Shown: positions 8,464 to 16,819 of the stretch, one piece after another
How the letters are laid out: the number at the start of each line of letters is the position of its first letter
How positions within the stretch are numbered: the first letter of the stretch is position 1
Position numbers and translations under genes: made by a program
Notes under the pieces: model-generated
Seen by the model: only the letters and a program-made list of their open reading frames with translations
Told to the model about the DNA's origin: nothing
The model's database searches: none
Assembly: GCF_009711975.1 (NCBI RefSeq)
Contig: NZ_VIKW01000001.1
Coordinates: 311,586 to 344,565, forward strand
Source: Anabaena sp. UHCC 0204
Lineage (GTDB): Bacteria > Cyanobacteriota > Cyanobacteriia > Cyanobacteriales > Nostocaceae
Reading direction: 5' to 3'
Length of the DNA stretch: 32,980 nt

Positions 8464-9081
8464 ATGAAGATACCTGGATTTTTTGGTAGCAGGGACTCAA
8501 AAGCAGCATCACCAGTCCGAAAATCTCATTCCTTGATTCCGCCATTAGCACTTTGGCATCCTTGGTGGCATCAAATTCTCGATTGGATAGTCATATTGGG
8601 AACAGTGTTATTATGCTTACTAATGTTGCCAACTCGTCTGCCCGGAATGGAATTATTAGGCATAGGACCTAACTGGCTACTAATTTGGGTTGTGGCTTGG
8701 AGTGTAAATCGCTCAGTATTATCTGGTATGCTATCCGGGATAATTTTGGGGCTATTACAAGACGCAATAACATCACCTGATCCAACTCATACTTTGAGCT
8801 TAGGATTAGTTGGGCTGTTAACGGCGCTGATCCAAAAGCAGCGTTTTATTCAAGAAGACTTTATTTCTATTGCTTTAATTGTCTTTGGGATGGCGGTATT
8901 AGCAGATACTATTTTTGCCGTACAGTTATCTTTGATAGGAAATCGTCATGTAGACAGTATTTGGACATATTACCAGCGTGCTACCTTAGCTTCGGCAATT
9001 CTTAGTAGTTTGTGGGCCCCTGTGGTTTATTATCCTCTTAGTCGCTGGTGGCAGCAGATAAAATTAATTCGTAATTCATAA
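8464..9081 (+). CDS. mreD: Rod shape-determining protein MreD
   Basis: MreD is a 205-residue multi-spanning membrane protein and partner of MreC in the elongasome. After a hydrophilic N-terminal stretch of about 30 residues, four to five hydrophobic helices follow, for example WIVILGTVLLCLLMLPTRLP and LLIWVVAWSVNRSVLSGML. The GILLGLLQDA-like segment (GIILGLLQDAITS near residue 97) is characteristic of the family. It follows mreC directly and is 5 bp from ribD, so the three should share a transcript. The ribosome binding site is poor, suggesting translational coupling. Confidence 0.92.
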   Translation: MKIPGFFGSRDSKAASPVRKSHSLIPPLALWHPWWHQILDWIVILGTVLLCLLMLPTRLPGMELLGIGPNWLLIWVVAWSVNRSVLSGMLSGIILGLLQDAITSPDPTHTLSLGLVGLLTALIQKQRFIQEDFISIALIVFGMAVLADTIFAVQLSLIGNRHVDSIWTYYQRATLASAILSSLWAPVVYYPLSRWWQQIKLIRNS

Positions 9082-9086
9082 GTGAC

Positions 9087-10256
9087 ATGGATAATTGCCC
9101 AGGAGTCTCTCCCACATCTGCATCTTTACCTCAAGATCATCAGTTTGTAGTCAAAGAAACAGTTAGTAATGATTTTGACTCCCGCATGATGTTACGGTGT
9201 GTGGAACTAGCTCGCATTGCTTTGGGACGCACTTCTCCAAATCCGTTAGTAGGGGCGGTGATTGTCCAAGATGGGGAGATTGTGGGTGAAGGGTTTCATC
9301 CCCGTGCTGGTGAACCTCACGCCGAAGTTTTTGCCCTCCAAGCCGCGGGAGAAAGGGCGCAGGGCGCAACTATTTATGTGAGTCTTGAACCTTGTAATCA
9401 CTATGGACGTACTCCTCCTTGTTCAGAAGGATTGATTAATGCTGGTGTGTCTAAGGTGGTAGTGGGGATGGTTGATCCTAATCCCTTAGTGGCTGGTGGC
9501 GGTATTGCCAGGTTACGTGCAGCCGGGATAGAAGTTGTTGTTGGGGTTGAGGAAGCAGCCTGTCGGCGGTTAAATGAAGGTTTTGTACATCGTATTCTCT
9601 ATAAAAGACCTTTAGGCATTTTGAAATATGCTATGACCTTAGATGGCAAAATTGCTACTACTTCTGGTCATAGTGCTTGGGTGACAAATCAAGATGCTCG
9701 CACTGAGGTTCATCAATTACGAGCCGCTTGTGATGCTGTCATTGTCGGTGGTAATACAGTCAGACTAGATAATCCTTACTTAACTAGTCATCAAGTAGAG
9801 GCTCATAATCCTCTGCGTGTGGTAATGAGTCGTACTCTAAATTTACCGAAAGAAGCTCGTCTTTGGAATACTCATGAAGCTCCAACTTTAGTTTTGACGG
9901 AAGTTGGCAGTTCACAATCTTTTCAAAAAATGCTGCGTCAGAAAGGGGTGGAAGTGGTGGAATTTATATCACTGACACCAGAACAAGTGATGAGTCATTT
10001 ATATGAGCGGGGTTTTTGTAGCGTGCTATGGGAATGCGGTGGTATTTTAGCTGCTAGTGCGATCGCTCAAGGTGCAGTCCAAAAAATTATGGCATTTATC
10101 GCCCCCAAAATTATTGGCGGTGATCATGCTCCTACACCTGTGGGGAACTTAGGCTTTACTAGTATGACTGAAGCGTTACCTTTGGAACGAGTAAGTTGGC
10201 GTGTTGTCGGTTCTGATTGCTTAGTGGAAGGTTATTTACCACTAAAAATTCAATAA
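9087..10256 (+). CDS. ribD: Bifunctional riboflavin biosynthesis deaminase/reductase RibD
   Basis: RibD is a 389-residue enzyme that deaminates the GTP-derived diaminopyrimidine and then reduces the ribosyl group with NADPH, the second and third steps of riboflavin synthesis. The N-terminal deaminase has zinc ligands H78 (in GEPHAEVF), C103 (EPCNHYGRTPPC) and C112, with catalytic E80. The C-terminal reductase starts near residue 177 (LKYAMTLDGKIAT) and includes AVIVGGNTVRLDNPYLT and the LWECGG segment. The first 30 residues are an extra, non-conserved leader, and a second possible start (MMLRCVEL) lies at residue 34. It follows mreD by 5 bp. Riboflavin synthesis has no known link to cell shape, so the operon position is probably incidental. 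Confidence 0.96.
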   Translation: MDNCPGVSPTSASLPQDHQFVVKETVSNDFDSRMMLRCVELARIALGRTSPNPLVGAVIVQDGEIVGEGFHPRAGEPHAEVFALQAAGERAQGATIYVSLEPCNHYGRTPPCSEGLINAGVSKVVVGMVDPNPLVAGGGIARLRAAGIEVVVGVEEAACRRLNEGFVHRILYKRPLGILKYAMTLDGKIATTSGHSAWVTNQDARTEVHQLRAACDAVIVGGNTVRLDNPYLTSHQVEAHNPLRVVMSRTLNLPKEARLWNTHEAPTLVLTEVGSSQSFQKMLRQKGVEVVEFISLTPEQVMSHLYERGFCSVLWECGGILAASAIAQGAVQKIMAFIAPKIIGGDHAPTPVGNLGFTSMTEALPLERVSWRVVGSDCLVEGYLPLKIQ

Positions 10257-10273
10257 ATAGTCAAGATACTCAA

Positions 10274-10492
10274 CTATGAGTGTTGGCGTTCATCAGCTAA
10301 ATCACGAATCAGACTGAGCCGGGATTGAATGTAGTCACAGAGAAAATCAATTTCACTGGGATCTAAAAAGGCTTGATTAGTGATTTGTTTTACCAACCAC
10401 TGTACCAGACTGGCATCATCAAGCTGCAAGAGAGTTACTGTATGGGTGGCCTCAACTATAGACCAAAGCTGACGCATGATTGTGGGAGTCAT
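10274..10492 (-). CDS. Small conserved-looking protein, function unknown
   Basis: This 72-residue soluble, mostly helical, acidic protein has no motif I recognise. It looks genuine because no other gene covers the interval, AGAGG lies 5-6 nt before the ATG, and codon use resembles its neighbours. Visible features are a hydrophobic N-terminal helix (MRQLWSIVEATHTVTLLQL) and a charged C-terminal helix (YIQSRLSLIRDLADER). It ends 18 bp from the convergent ribD. A role is not suggested by context. Confidence 0.6.
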   Translation of the reverse strand: MTPTIMRQLWSIVEATHTVTLLQLDDASLVQWLVKQITNQAFLDPSEIDFLCDYIQSRLSLIRDLADERQHS

Positions 10493-11084
10493 TAGACCTC
10501 TATTTAATCATTAGTTTAGTTTTTCTCAGATTACACAATTCTGATATTAATTGACTGCTTAAATCTATAACTAGATATAAGTATTATTAAAAATTTAATA
10601 AGTACACAAATATCTTAATTAAAATAAATATTGTCAATTTATATAAATTCACAAAAATTTACTTAATGGAGATAAAGCTTATGGCAAACAATCAGAAAAT
10701 TTAGTAATCGGTAATGGGTAAAATTCTTACCTGTTAACTTTTCCTTGCCGTATGTTACAGCAGGAGTTATAGGGGCGTATCCCTGATGGGAGATGGAAGC
10801 ATCAGCATTCGGAAAATAGCCTTGAACCAAAATGGATAACTGATTGCCCGAATGCTTTGCCCGTACAGGAGTCAGGAGTAAAACAGACTTTGTGTATAGG
10901 TTTCAATTTAGATTCTGTACCTCATTAATTTGCAATCTGCTGTATATAATTTTATAAGTTTAGGCAAATATCTCCGGAATTTATTAATATAATTTGACAA
11001 AATAGATTTACCATTTAAAACTAAACCGATGCTAGTTATAGAGTACAAAGTCAAGGAAAAAAAACATCAATATAATGCAAAACA
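10493..11084. other. 592-bp intergenic region with inverted repeats
   Basis: No gene is visible. The first 180 bp are very AT-rich. The stretch 10735-10875 is richer in GC and structured: an AGGGG...CCCT hairpin near 10768-10782 and a 9-bp perfect inverted repeat (AGCATTCGG at 10804-10812 with CCGAATGCT at 10848-10856). I do not recognise it as a known riboswitch or intron. TTGACA at 10994-10999 may be the -35 box of a promoter for the kinase gene downstream, with TAAAAC at 11016 as a weak -10. Confidence 0.45.
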
Positions 11085-13040
11085 ATGCAAACTGTTAGCC
11101 TCAAAAAGATTCTTCGCAAAAAAGAGTTATCGTCACTGATTCATGACTTAATACAACAGTTCAACATAGCGATTGACGTTGAATTGGTAGACGGGACAAA
11201 AATAATCAGCATTGGAGAGCAAACCTCAACAAATAGATATCCAATTGAGGTTTCAGGAGAAATAATCGGTTGGGTTGTTGGGGAAGAACAGGTAACTCTA
11301 CTAGCGACTTTGCTCTCATTTTTAGCCAAACAGGAAGGTGAGAAAAAAGAACTCGCTAAAGAATTGCTGGAAAGATATCAGGAAATAGATTTGTTTGAGG
11401 ATATTTCCACTCAACTCACAACGAGTTTGGATACGCAACAGATTGCCCAACTCGTACTTCAGGAAATGAGTCAATTGATTGAATCATCTGGGGGAATGAT
11501 CCTGCTTATGAGTCCAGATGCAACTACATTTGAAATCATTGCTAAATTTGGAGTATTTTTTGATCACAGTCAGCCAAAACCGGGACAGGGAATTATTGGC
11601 AAAGTAGTCCAATCCGGTCGGGCAGAACTGATTAATGATGTGCAAGTCGATCCGCGATTAGAGGAACAGAAAAACGTGGGAGCTTTGATTTGTGTACCAT
11701 TGAGAGCTAAAGAGCGGGTACTCGGAGCGATCGCTATAGGGACAACAAAAACCGACGCATACAAAGCAGAACACCTCAAATTAGTGAGTATCTTTGCTTC
11801 CCAAACAGCGATCGCTATTGAAAAAGCTTTACTCTATGAACAAAGTACCCATGCAGCTACCCAAGCTCAAGCCCAAGCCCATAGACTTCAACAAACTCTT
11901 CATGAATTGCAACTAGCACAAACCCAGCTAATCCAAAGCGAGAAAATGTCAAGTCTAGGACAACTTGTAGCCGGAGTTGCCCATGAAATCAATAATCCCC
12001 TTAACTTCATTTGTGGCAATTTAAGGTATGTTGGCGAGTACGCTTTAGACTTGTTACATCTGCTGCAAGACTATCAGAAATTTTTACCTATTGCTCCTTT
12101 AGATTTGCAATCAGATTTAGAGAATATAGATTTGGAATTTATTATCCAGGATCTGCCAAAACTATTGGATTCCATGAAGTTAGGTACTGATCGAATTGTG
12201 GAAATTGTCCAATCCCTCAAAAACTTTTCCCGTCATGACGAAGCCCAGATAAAAACCGTCAACATTCATGATGGTATTGACGGAACACTAATGATTCTTC
12301 ATCATCGCCTCAAAGCGGCTGGTCATCGTCCAGAAATTAAAATCATTAAAGATTATGGCAAACTTCCCCAGATTGAATGCTACCCCGGACAGTTAAACCA
12401 GGTATTTATGAACATCTTGTCTAATGCCATTGATGCGTTAGAGGAAAAAATAGAAAATATGGAAATATCTACTCCTACGCCTCAAATCATCATTCGCACT
12501 CAAGTCCTTAACAATCAGTGGGTGGTAATTTGTATTACCGACAATGGACTAGGAATGAAAGAGGAAGTCATGAGGCAGATGTATGATCCCTTCTTCACTA
12601 CAAAAGAGGTAGGTAAAGGAACAGGTTTAGGTATGGCAATCAGTCATCAAATTGTTGTAGATAGACATCGAGGGATTCTAAAATGTCGTTCTCAACCGGG
12701 TAAAGGGACAGAATTCTGGATTCAGATTCCGGTAAATTGTGTAATGGTAGACTCTGCTGAAGAGGAAAATTACAATTCTGTGCCACCAACTTCCACAACT
12801 GAATTATCCCCTATTACCGATGAAAATGGCTTCATGACCTCAACAGTTCCCATCATGCTCAAACCTACGGATCTGCTAATTCGCCATACTCAACTGATCC
12901 AGCAACTTTCACAGCAAAGTCCCAACCTTGATGCTGCATCACCAGAGCAAATTTACCAGATGTTCCAACAGTATCCAATTTCCATCAAGCTCTATGCCAC
13001 CTTGTTGTCCTGCTTCTATTCTCCTACTCAAATTGATTAG
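11085..13040 (+). CDS. GAF-domain sensor histidine kinase
   Basis: This soluble 651-residue histidine kinase carries an N-terminal region of about 95 residues common in cyanobacterial signalling proteins and a coiled-coil linker. A GAF domain (about 110-246) follows, with the usual PGQGIIGKVVQSG and VPLRAKERVLGAIAIG segments. A second coiled coil (about 255-285) leads to the dimerisation domain, with phospho-accepting H300 in GVAHEINNPL, and to the ATPase domain (N box NILSNAID, G1 ITDNGLG, G2 GKGTGLGMAI). The last 100 residues (about 552-651) are an unassigned, Ser/Thr/Pro-rich tail. There is no transmembrane helix, so the signal is cytoplasmic; the GAF lacks an obvious chromophore cysteine motif. 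It is first of three signalling genes in the same direction, but its partner is not proven. Confidence 0.9.
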   Translation: MQTVSLKKILRKKELSSLIHDLIQQFNIAIDVELVDGTKIISIGEQTSTNRYPIEVSGEIIGWVVGEEQVTLLATLLSFLAKQEGEKKELAKELLERYQEIDLFEDISTQLTTSLDTQQIAQLVLQEMSQLIESSGGMILLMSPDATTFEIIAKFGVFFDHSQPKPGQGIIGKVVQSGRAELINDVQVDPRLEEQKNVGALICVPLRAKERVLGAIAIGTTKTDAYKAEHLKLVSIFASQTAIAIEKALLYEQSTHAATQAQAQAHRLQQTLHELQLAQTQLIQSEKMSSLGQLVAGVAHEINNPLNFICGNLRYVGEYALDLLHLLQDYQKFLPIAPLDLQSDLENIDLEFIIQDLPKLLDSMKLGTDRIVEIVQSLKNFSRHDEAQIKTVNIHDGIDGTLMILHHRLKAAGHRPEIKIIKDYGKLPQIECYPGQLNQVFMNILSNAIDALEEKIENMEISTPTPQIIIRTQVLNNQWVVICITDNGLGMKEEVMRQMYDPFFTTKEVGKGTGLGMAISHQIVVDRHRGILKCRSQPGKGTEFWIQIPVNCVMVDSAEEENYNSVPPTSTTELSPITDENGFMTSTVPIMLKPTDLLIRHTQLIQQLSQQSPNLDAASPEQIYQMFQQYPISIKLYATLLSCFYSPTQID

Positions 13041-13223
13041 GTGATAGAGAGCAGAGGGAAACTTCTTCACCACTAACTAATACCGCAGGGCGGAATTAAA
13101 AATTAAAAATTAAAAAAGCAGATGATACAAGCTTCTTGAGAATTCCTAATAGTTGGTTTATTTACGTCGTTGTGTACGTACTAAGAACAGAGAAAAATTT
13201 TACAAATTACAAATTATAAAATT
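13041..13223. repeat. Spacer with ATTAAAA tandem heptamers
   Basis: The stretch 13094-13117 has three copies of ATTAAAA preceded by TACCGCAGGGCGGA. Both motifs are, from memory, common dispersed sequences in nostocalean spacers. No promoter of convincing strength was seen. Confidence 0.45.
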
Positions 13224-16220
13224 ATGTTTACTGAACTTGATGAATATAATCGTCAGCTATTTGAACAATGTCCGGTTGGTTTGGTACTGTGCCGAACAGA
13301 TGGAACGCTGATTGATATTAATCCTGCTTATGCTGCTATTTTGGGGCGTACTGTTCCCGAAACACTGAATCTCAACCGCTGGCAGATTACTCCTAAAAAC
13401 GATGCCGCCACCGAGCGAGGGATGTTAGAGAAATTAGAAAAAACTGGTCGCTATGGACCCTATGAGCAAGAGTATCTTCATCAAGACGGGCATCTAGTTC
13501 CAGTCAGGATTTCTGGACGGATGATTGAGAAAGATGGCGATCGCCTACTCTGGTGTAGTGTAGAAAATCTCAGCAACCTCCAACGCGCCCAACAAGAACG
13601 CCAATATGCCGAACAAATCCTCAAACAGAGCGAAGCAAGATATCGCTCTTTAGTAACAGCTACCACTCAAATTGTTTGGGTAGCTTCACCCACAGGTATT
13701 TGTATTGAAGTAGCAAGCTGGATAGCTTATACAGGACAAACTGTAGAGGAAGCATCCAACGGGGGATGGATTGATGCCGTACATCCTGATGATTGCGCTC
13801 ATACAGCCGAAATTTGGGGTGCAGCCGTTGCTAATCGCAGTATCTATGAAGTTGAATATCGCATTCGTGGCAAAGATGGTTCTTATCGCCACTTTTTTGT
13901 TTGTGGTGCGCCCGTCATAGCGGAAGACGGCAGTATTCGGGAATGGATTGGAACTTGCACCGATATTCACGAACGCAAACAAGTAGAAGCCGAAAATCAA
14001 CGTCTCTTGGATATGTTAAATCATTCCAGCGATGCCGTGATTGTACGCGACTTTGCCGACAACATCACCCACTGGAGTCAGGGCGCAGAACGGCTTTACG
14101 GCTGGATCTGTCAGGACGTAAAAAATCAAACCACCAGTCACAAACTTCTACAAACAATCTTTCCTAAACCTCTAGAAGAAATCCAGGCAGAATGCTGGCA
14201 ACAAGGTATCTGGGAAGGGGAACTACAACATATCACCAGTGATGGCAAAGGCATCATTGTCCAGAGCCGTTGGACAGTGCAAAGAGATTCATCTGGACAA
14301 CCATGCGCCACCTTGGAAATCAATACTGATATTACTGCTCGCAAACAAGCAGAAATCGCTTTGCGGCAACTCAATCAAGAACTGGAAGCCAGAGTGATAG
14401 AGCGGACAGCAGCCCTGCAAAATACCCTCGCAGAAGCACAGGGTTTAAATGCCATTTTGGATAACTTAGCGGATGGTTTATTGGTGATAGATACCACCGG
14501 ACTGATCACTCATTTCAATCCTGCCTTTTTAGCCATGTATGGATTGACAGCCCCCACCATGAATGGACACTACCAGGAACTACCAATATCCGGTTTAACA
14601 GAGCTATTTGAACGCACTCAAACCCATGCAGGAGATGTATTTGCAGCCGAAGTCACACTAGCCAAAGAACGCATTGGTCAGGCAGTAGCCACCGCCGTTT
14701 TCAAAAGAACAACAGCGAATGAACCCACAGTTTGCTTTGGTTCTGCACTGCTAATTCGGGATGTAACGGCGGAAAAAGAAATAGACAAGATGAAAACTGA
14801 TTTCATTTCCACTGTTTCCCACGAGTTGCGGACACCTCTTACCTCGGTTCTCGGTTTTGCTTCCATTATTAAAGAAAAGCTAGAAACCAACGTATTCCCA
14901 CTACTTTCTACCGAAGACCGCAAGCTTCAGAAAACGATTAAACGGGTGGGTGACAATCTCAATATTATTGTCTCGGAGGCAGAACGACTGACATCTTTGA
15001 TTAACGATGTCTTAGATATCGCCAAGATGGAAGCAGGTAAAGTGGAATGGCAGATGCAGCCCCTCGATGTCAGTGAATTACTAGATGGGGCCACCAATTC
15101 CACCGCTGGATTATTTGAAACTAATGGTTTGCAGTTGATGAGCGAGATTGAACCCGGACTACCTCAGATAGTAGGCGATCGCCATCGGCTACTACAAGTC
15201 CTCATCAACCTGATTTCCAATGCTGTTAAATTCACTACATCTGGTTCTGTCACCTGCCGTGTCAAACAAGCAAACGACGGGGTTTGTATCAGTGTCATTG
15301 ATACAGGTGTTGGCATTGCCCCTGAAGATCAGCCGAAAGTGTTTGAGAAATTCCGCCAAGTTGGCGACACTCTCACCGACAAACCCAAAGGAACAGGGTT
15401 AGGATTACCTATCTGTAAACAAATCATCGATCATCATGGCGGAAGAATCTGGGTGGAGAGTCAACCAGGGAACGGTAGCATCTTCTCGTTTATTGTTCCC
15501 ACTTCTATCAGCAATACCCACCCCAGCAGTCCCAGTCTAAATCTAGATGCCCTCGTCAAACAACTCAAAGAACACGTTATCACCACGAAAACGGTGCGGA
15601 ATGAAAACTGCAAAACTATTCTGGTGGTTGATGATGATATCAATATTCGAGAACTGCTGCGTCAACAACTGGAAAACGAAGGTTACAATGTCCAGGAAGC
15701 AAAAAATGGCGTAGATGCAATTCATCAAATTAAAATATCCCGTCCTGATCTAATTCTCCTAGACGTGATGATGCCTCAAATCAACGGTTTTGATGTGGCC
15801 GCTGTTCTTAAAAATGATCCCCAAACGGCGGAAATTCCGATTATTATTCTCTCAATTATTGAAAATAAGGAACGAGGCTACCACATTGGCATTGATCGCT
15901 ATCTGACTAAACCCATTGACACAGAAAAACTCCTCACTGAAATAGGCTCATTGCTTTCTCAAGGTACTTCTAGTAAAAAGGTCTTGGTTGTTGATAAAAA
16001 TGCCTCAACTTTAAAAACCATATCGGATGTATTGCAAACTCAAGGATACAGCGTAATTGAAGCTTCCGATCCACAAGAATGTATCAATAAAGCTCGGTCA
16101 GCTAAACCAGATATGATCATCATTGATTCTATTTTCTCTCAGGAAACAGACATGGTAAAAGCTCTACGGTTTGAAAAGGCGTTAGAAAATGTATTCTTTA
16201 TTATGCTGTCTGATCGCTAA
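13224..16220 (+). CDS. Multi-PAS hybrid sensor histidine kinase with two receiver domains, the second truncated
   Basis: This cytoplasmic 998-residue hybrid kinase contains four PAS domains (about 8-125, 138-253, 259-380 and 405-520), the second with a typical PAC segment (YRIRGKDGSYRHF). The dimerisation domain has phospho-accepting H533 in VSHELRTPLTS, and the ATPase domain (about 650-760) has NLISNAVKF, DTGVGI and GTGLGLPI. Receiver 1 (797-912) has DDD at 803-805, phospho-acceptor D847 and K896. Receiver 2 (919-998) keeps D968 but has VDKN in place of the acidic pair and stops about 35 residues early, before the conserved Lys. A MITE starts 7 bp after the stop codon. Receiver 2 is probably inactive as a normal phospho-acceptor. 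The ATG at 13224 lacks a strong ribosome binding site. Confidence 0.92.
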   Translation: MFTELDEYNRQLFEQCPVGLVLCRTDGTLIDINPAYAAILGRTVPETLNLNRWQITPKNDAATERGMLEKLEKTGRYGPYEQEYLHQDGHLVPVRISGRMIEKDGDRLLWCSVENLSNLQRAQQERQYAEQILKQSEARYRSLVTATTQIVWVASPTGICIEVASWIAYTGQTVEEASNGGWIDAVHPDDCAHTAEIWGAAVANRSIYEVEYRIRGKDGSYRHFFVCGAPVIAEDGSIREWIGTCTDIHERKQVEAENQRLLDMLNHSSDAVIVRDFADNITHWSQGAERLYGWICQDVKNQTTSHKLLQTIFPKPLEEIQAECWQQGIWEGELQHITSDGKGIIVQSRWTVQRDSSGQPCATLEINTDITARKQAEIALRQLNQELEARVIERTAALQNTLAEAQGLNAILDNLADGLLVIDTTGLITHFNPAFLAMYGLTAPTMNGHYQELPISGLTELFERTQTHAGDVFAAEVTLAKERIGQAVATAVFKRTTANEPTVCFGSALLIRDVTAEKEIDKMKTDFISTVSHELRTPLTSVLGFASIIKEKLETNVFPLLSTEDRKLQKTIKRVGDNLNIIVSEAERLTSLINDVLDIAKMEAGKVEWQMQPLDVSELLDGATNSTAGLFETNGLQLMSEIEPGLPQIVGDRHRLLQVLINLISNAVKFTTSGSVTCRVKQANDGVCISVIDTGVGIAPEDQPKVFEKFRQVGDTLTDKPKGTGLGLPICKQIIDHHGGRIWVESQPGNGSIFSFIVPTSISNTHPSSPSLNLDALVKQLKEHVITTKTVRNENCKTILVVDDDINIRELLRQQLENEGYNVQEAKNGVDAIHQIKISRPDLILLDVMMPQINGFDVAAVLKNDPQTAEIPIIILSIIENKERGYHIGIDRYLTKPIDTEKLLTEIGSLLSQGTSSKKVLVVDKNASTLKTISDVLQTQGYSVIEASDPQECINKARSAKPDMIIIDSIFSQETDMVKALRFEKALENVFFIMLSDR

Positions 16221-16226
16221 TTACAC

Positions 16227-16347
16227 AGGACTTACGCAAAATATCTCTGAAACCCTCTTTTCTTCGTGTTCTTCGTTCCTTCGTGGTTCATTCCTTCGTA
16301 GTTCGTTCCTTCATAGTTCGTTCTTTCGTGACTTGTGCGTAAGTCCT
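16227..16347. mobile_element. MITE-like element with perfect 12-bp terminal inverted repeats
   Basis: AGGACTTACGCA at 16227-16238 and TGCGTAAGTCCT at 16336-16347 are perfect inverted repeats bounding 121 bp of non-coding sequence. The interior holds tandem variants of TTCCTTCGTGGTTCATTCC. The same family occurs, degenerated, at 4324-4436. This terminal sequence is widespread in nostocalean genomes from memory. No transposase is present. Confidence 0.8.
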
Positions 16348-16402
16348 ATTACATAAACTAAGTTTGAATTTTAAAGAATAATTAAGCCAATCCCTAATCC
16401 CT

Positions 16403-16780
16403 ATGACTCAAAAAATTCTCATTGTTGATGATGAACCTAATATCTTAATTTTGATGGAACAAGCTCTAGAAGCATTAGAAGATGAAGGAGTTGAACTCCT
16501 AACTGCCAGAAATGGAGAAGAGGCTCTCGAAACTATTAAAACTGAAAAACCAAACCTGGTCTTTCTCGATGTCATGATGCCTAAAATGAGTGGTTTGCAA
16601 GTATGTCACATTGTGAAACATGACTTACAAATGACTGACATCTACATTATAATATTGACAGCTAAGGGACAGGAATTTGATAAACAAAAAGGAATTGAGG
16701 TTGGTGCAGACCTATACCTCACTAAACCCTTTCGTCCCAAAGAGGTACTTGAAAAATCAAGGCAGGTGTTGGGATTTTAA
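16403..16780 (+). CDS. Single-domain (CheY-like) response regulator
   Basis: This 125-residue protein is a lone receiver domain: acidic pair D9/D10 (LIVDDEPNI), phospho-acceptor D56 (VFLDVMMPKMSG), the T86 position in ILTAKG and K108 in YLTKPF are all present. It has no output domain, so it would act by protein contact or pass phosphate on in a relay. It lies downstream of the two kinases and is separated from the hybrid kinase by the MITE. The hybrid kinase is the likeliest phosphate donor, an inference from proximity only. Confidence 0.93.
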   Translation: MTQKILIVDDEPNILILMEQALEALEDEGVELLTARNGEEALETIKTEKPNLVFLDVMMPKMSGLQVCHIVKHDLQMTDIYIIILTAKGQEFDKQKGIEVGADLYLTKPFRPKEVLEKSRQVLGF

Positions 16781-16819
16781 TGACAAACTAAATGGAATGT
16801 ACTTGAGGAAAACTGCTCA

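Noticed and set aside
13901-14167. Plus-strand 88-codon frame inside the hybrid kinase
   Set aside because: It is a shifted frame within the PAS-coding region and has no independent start signals.
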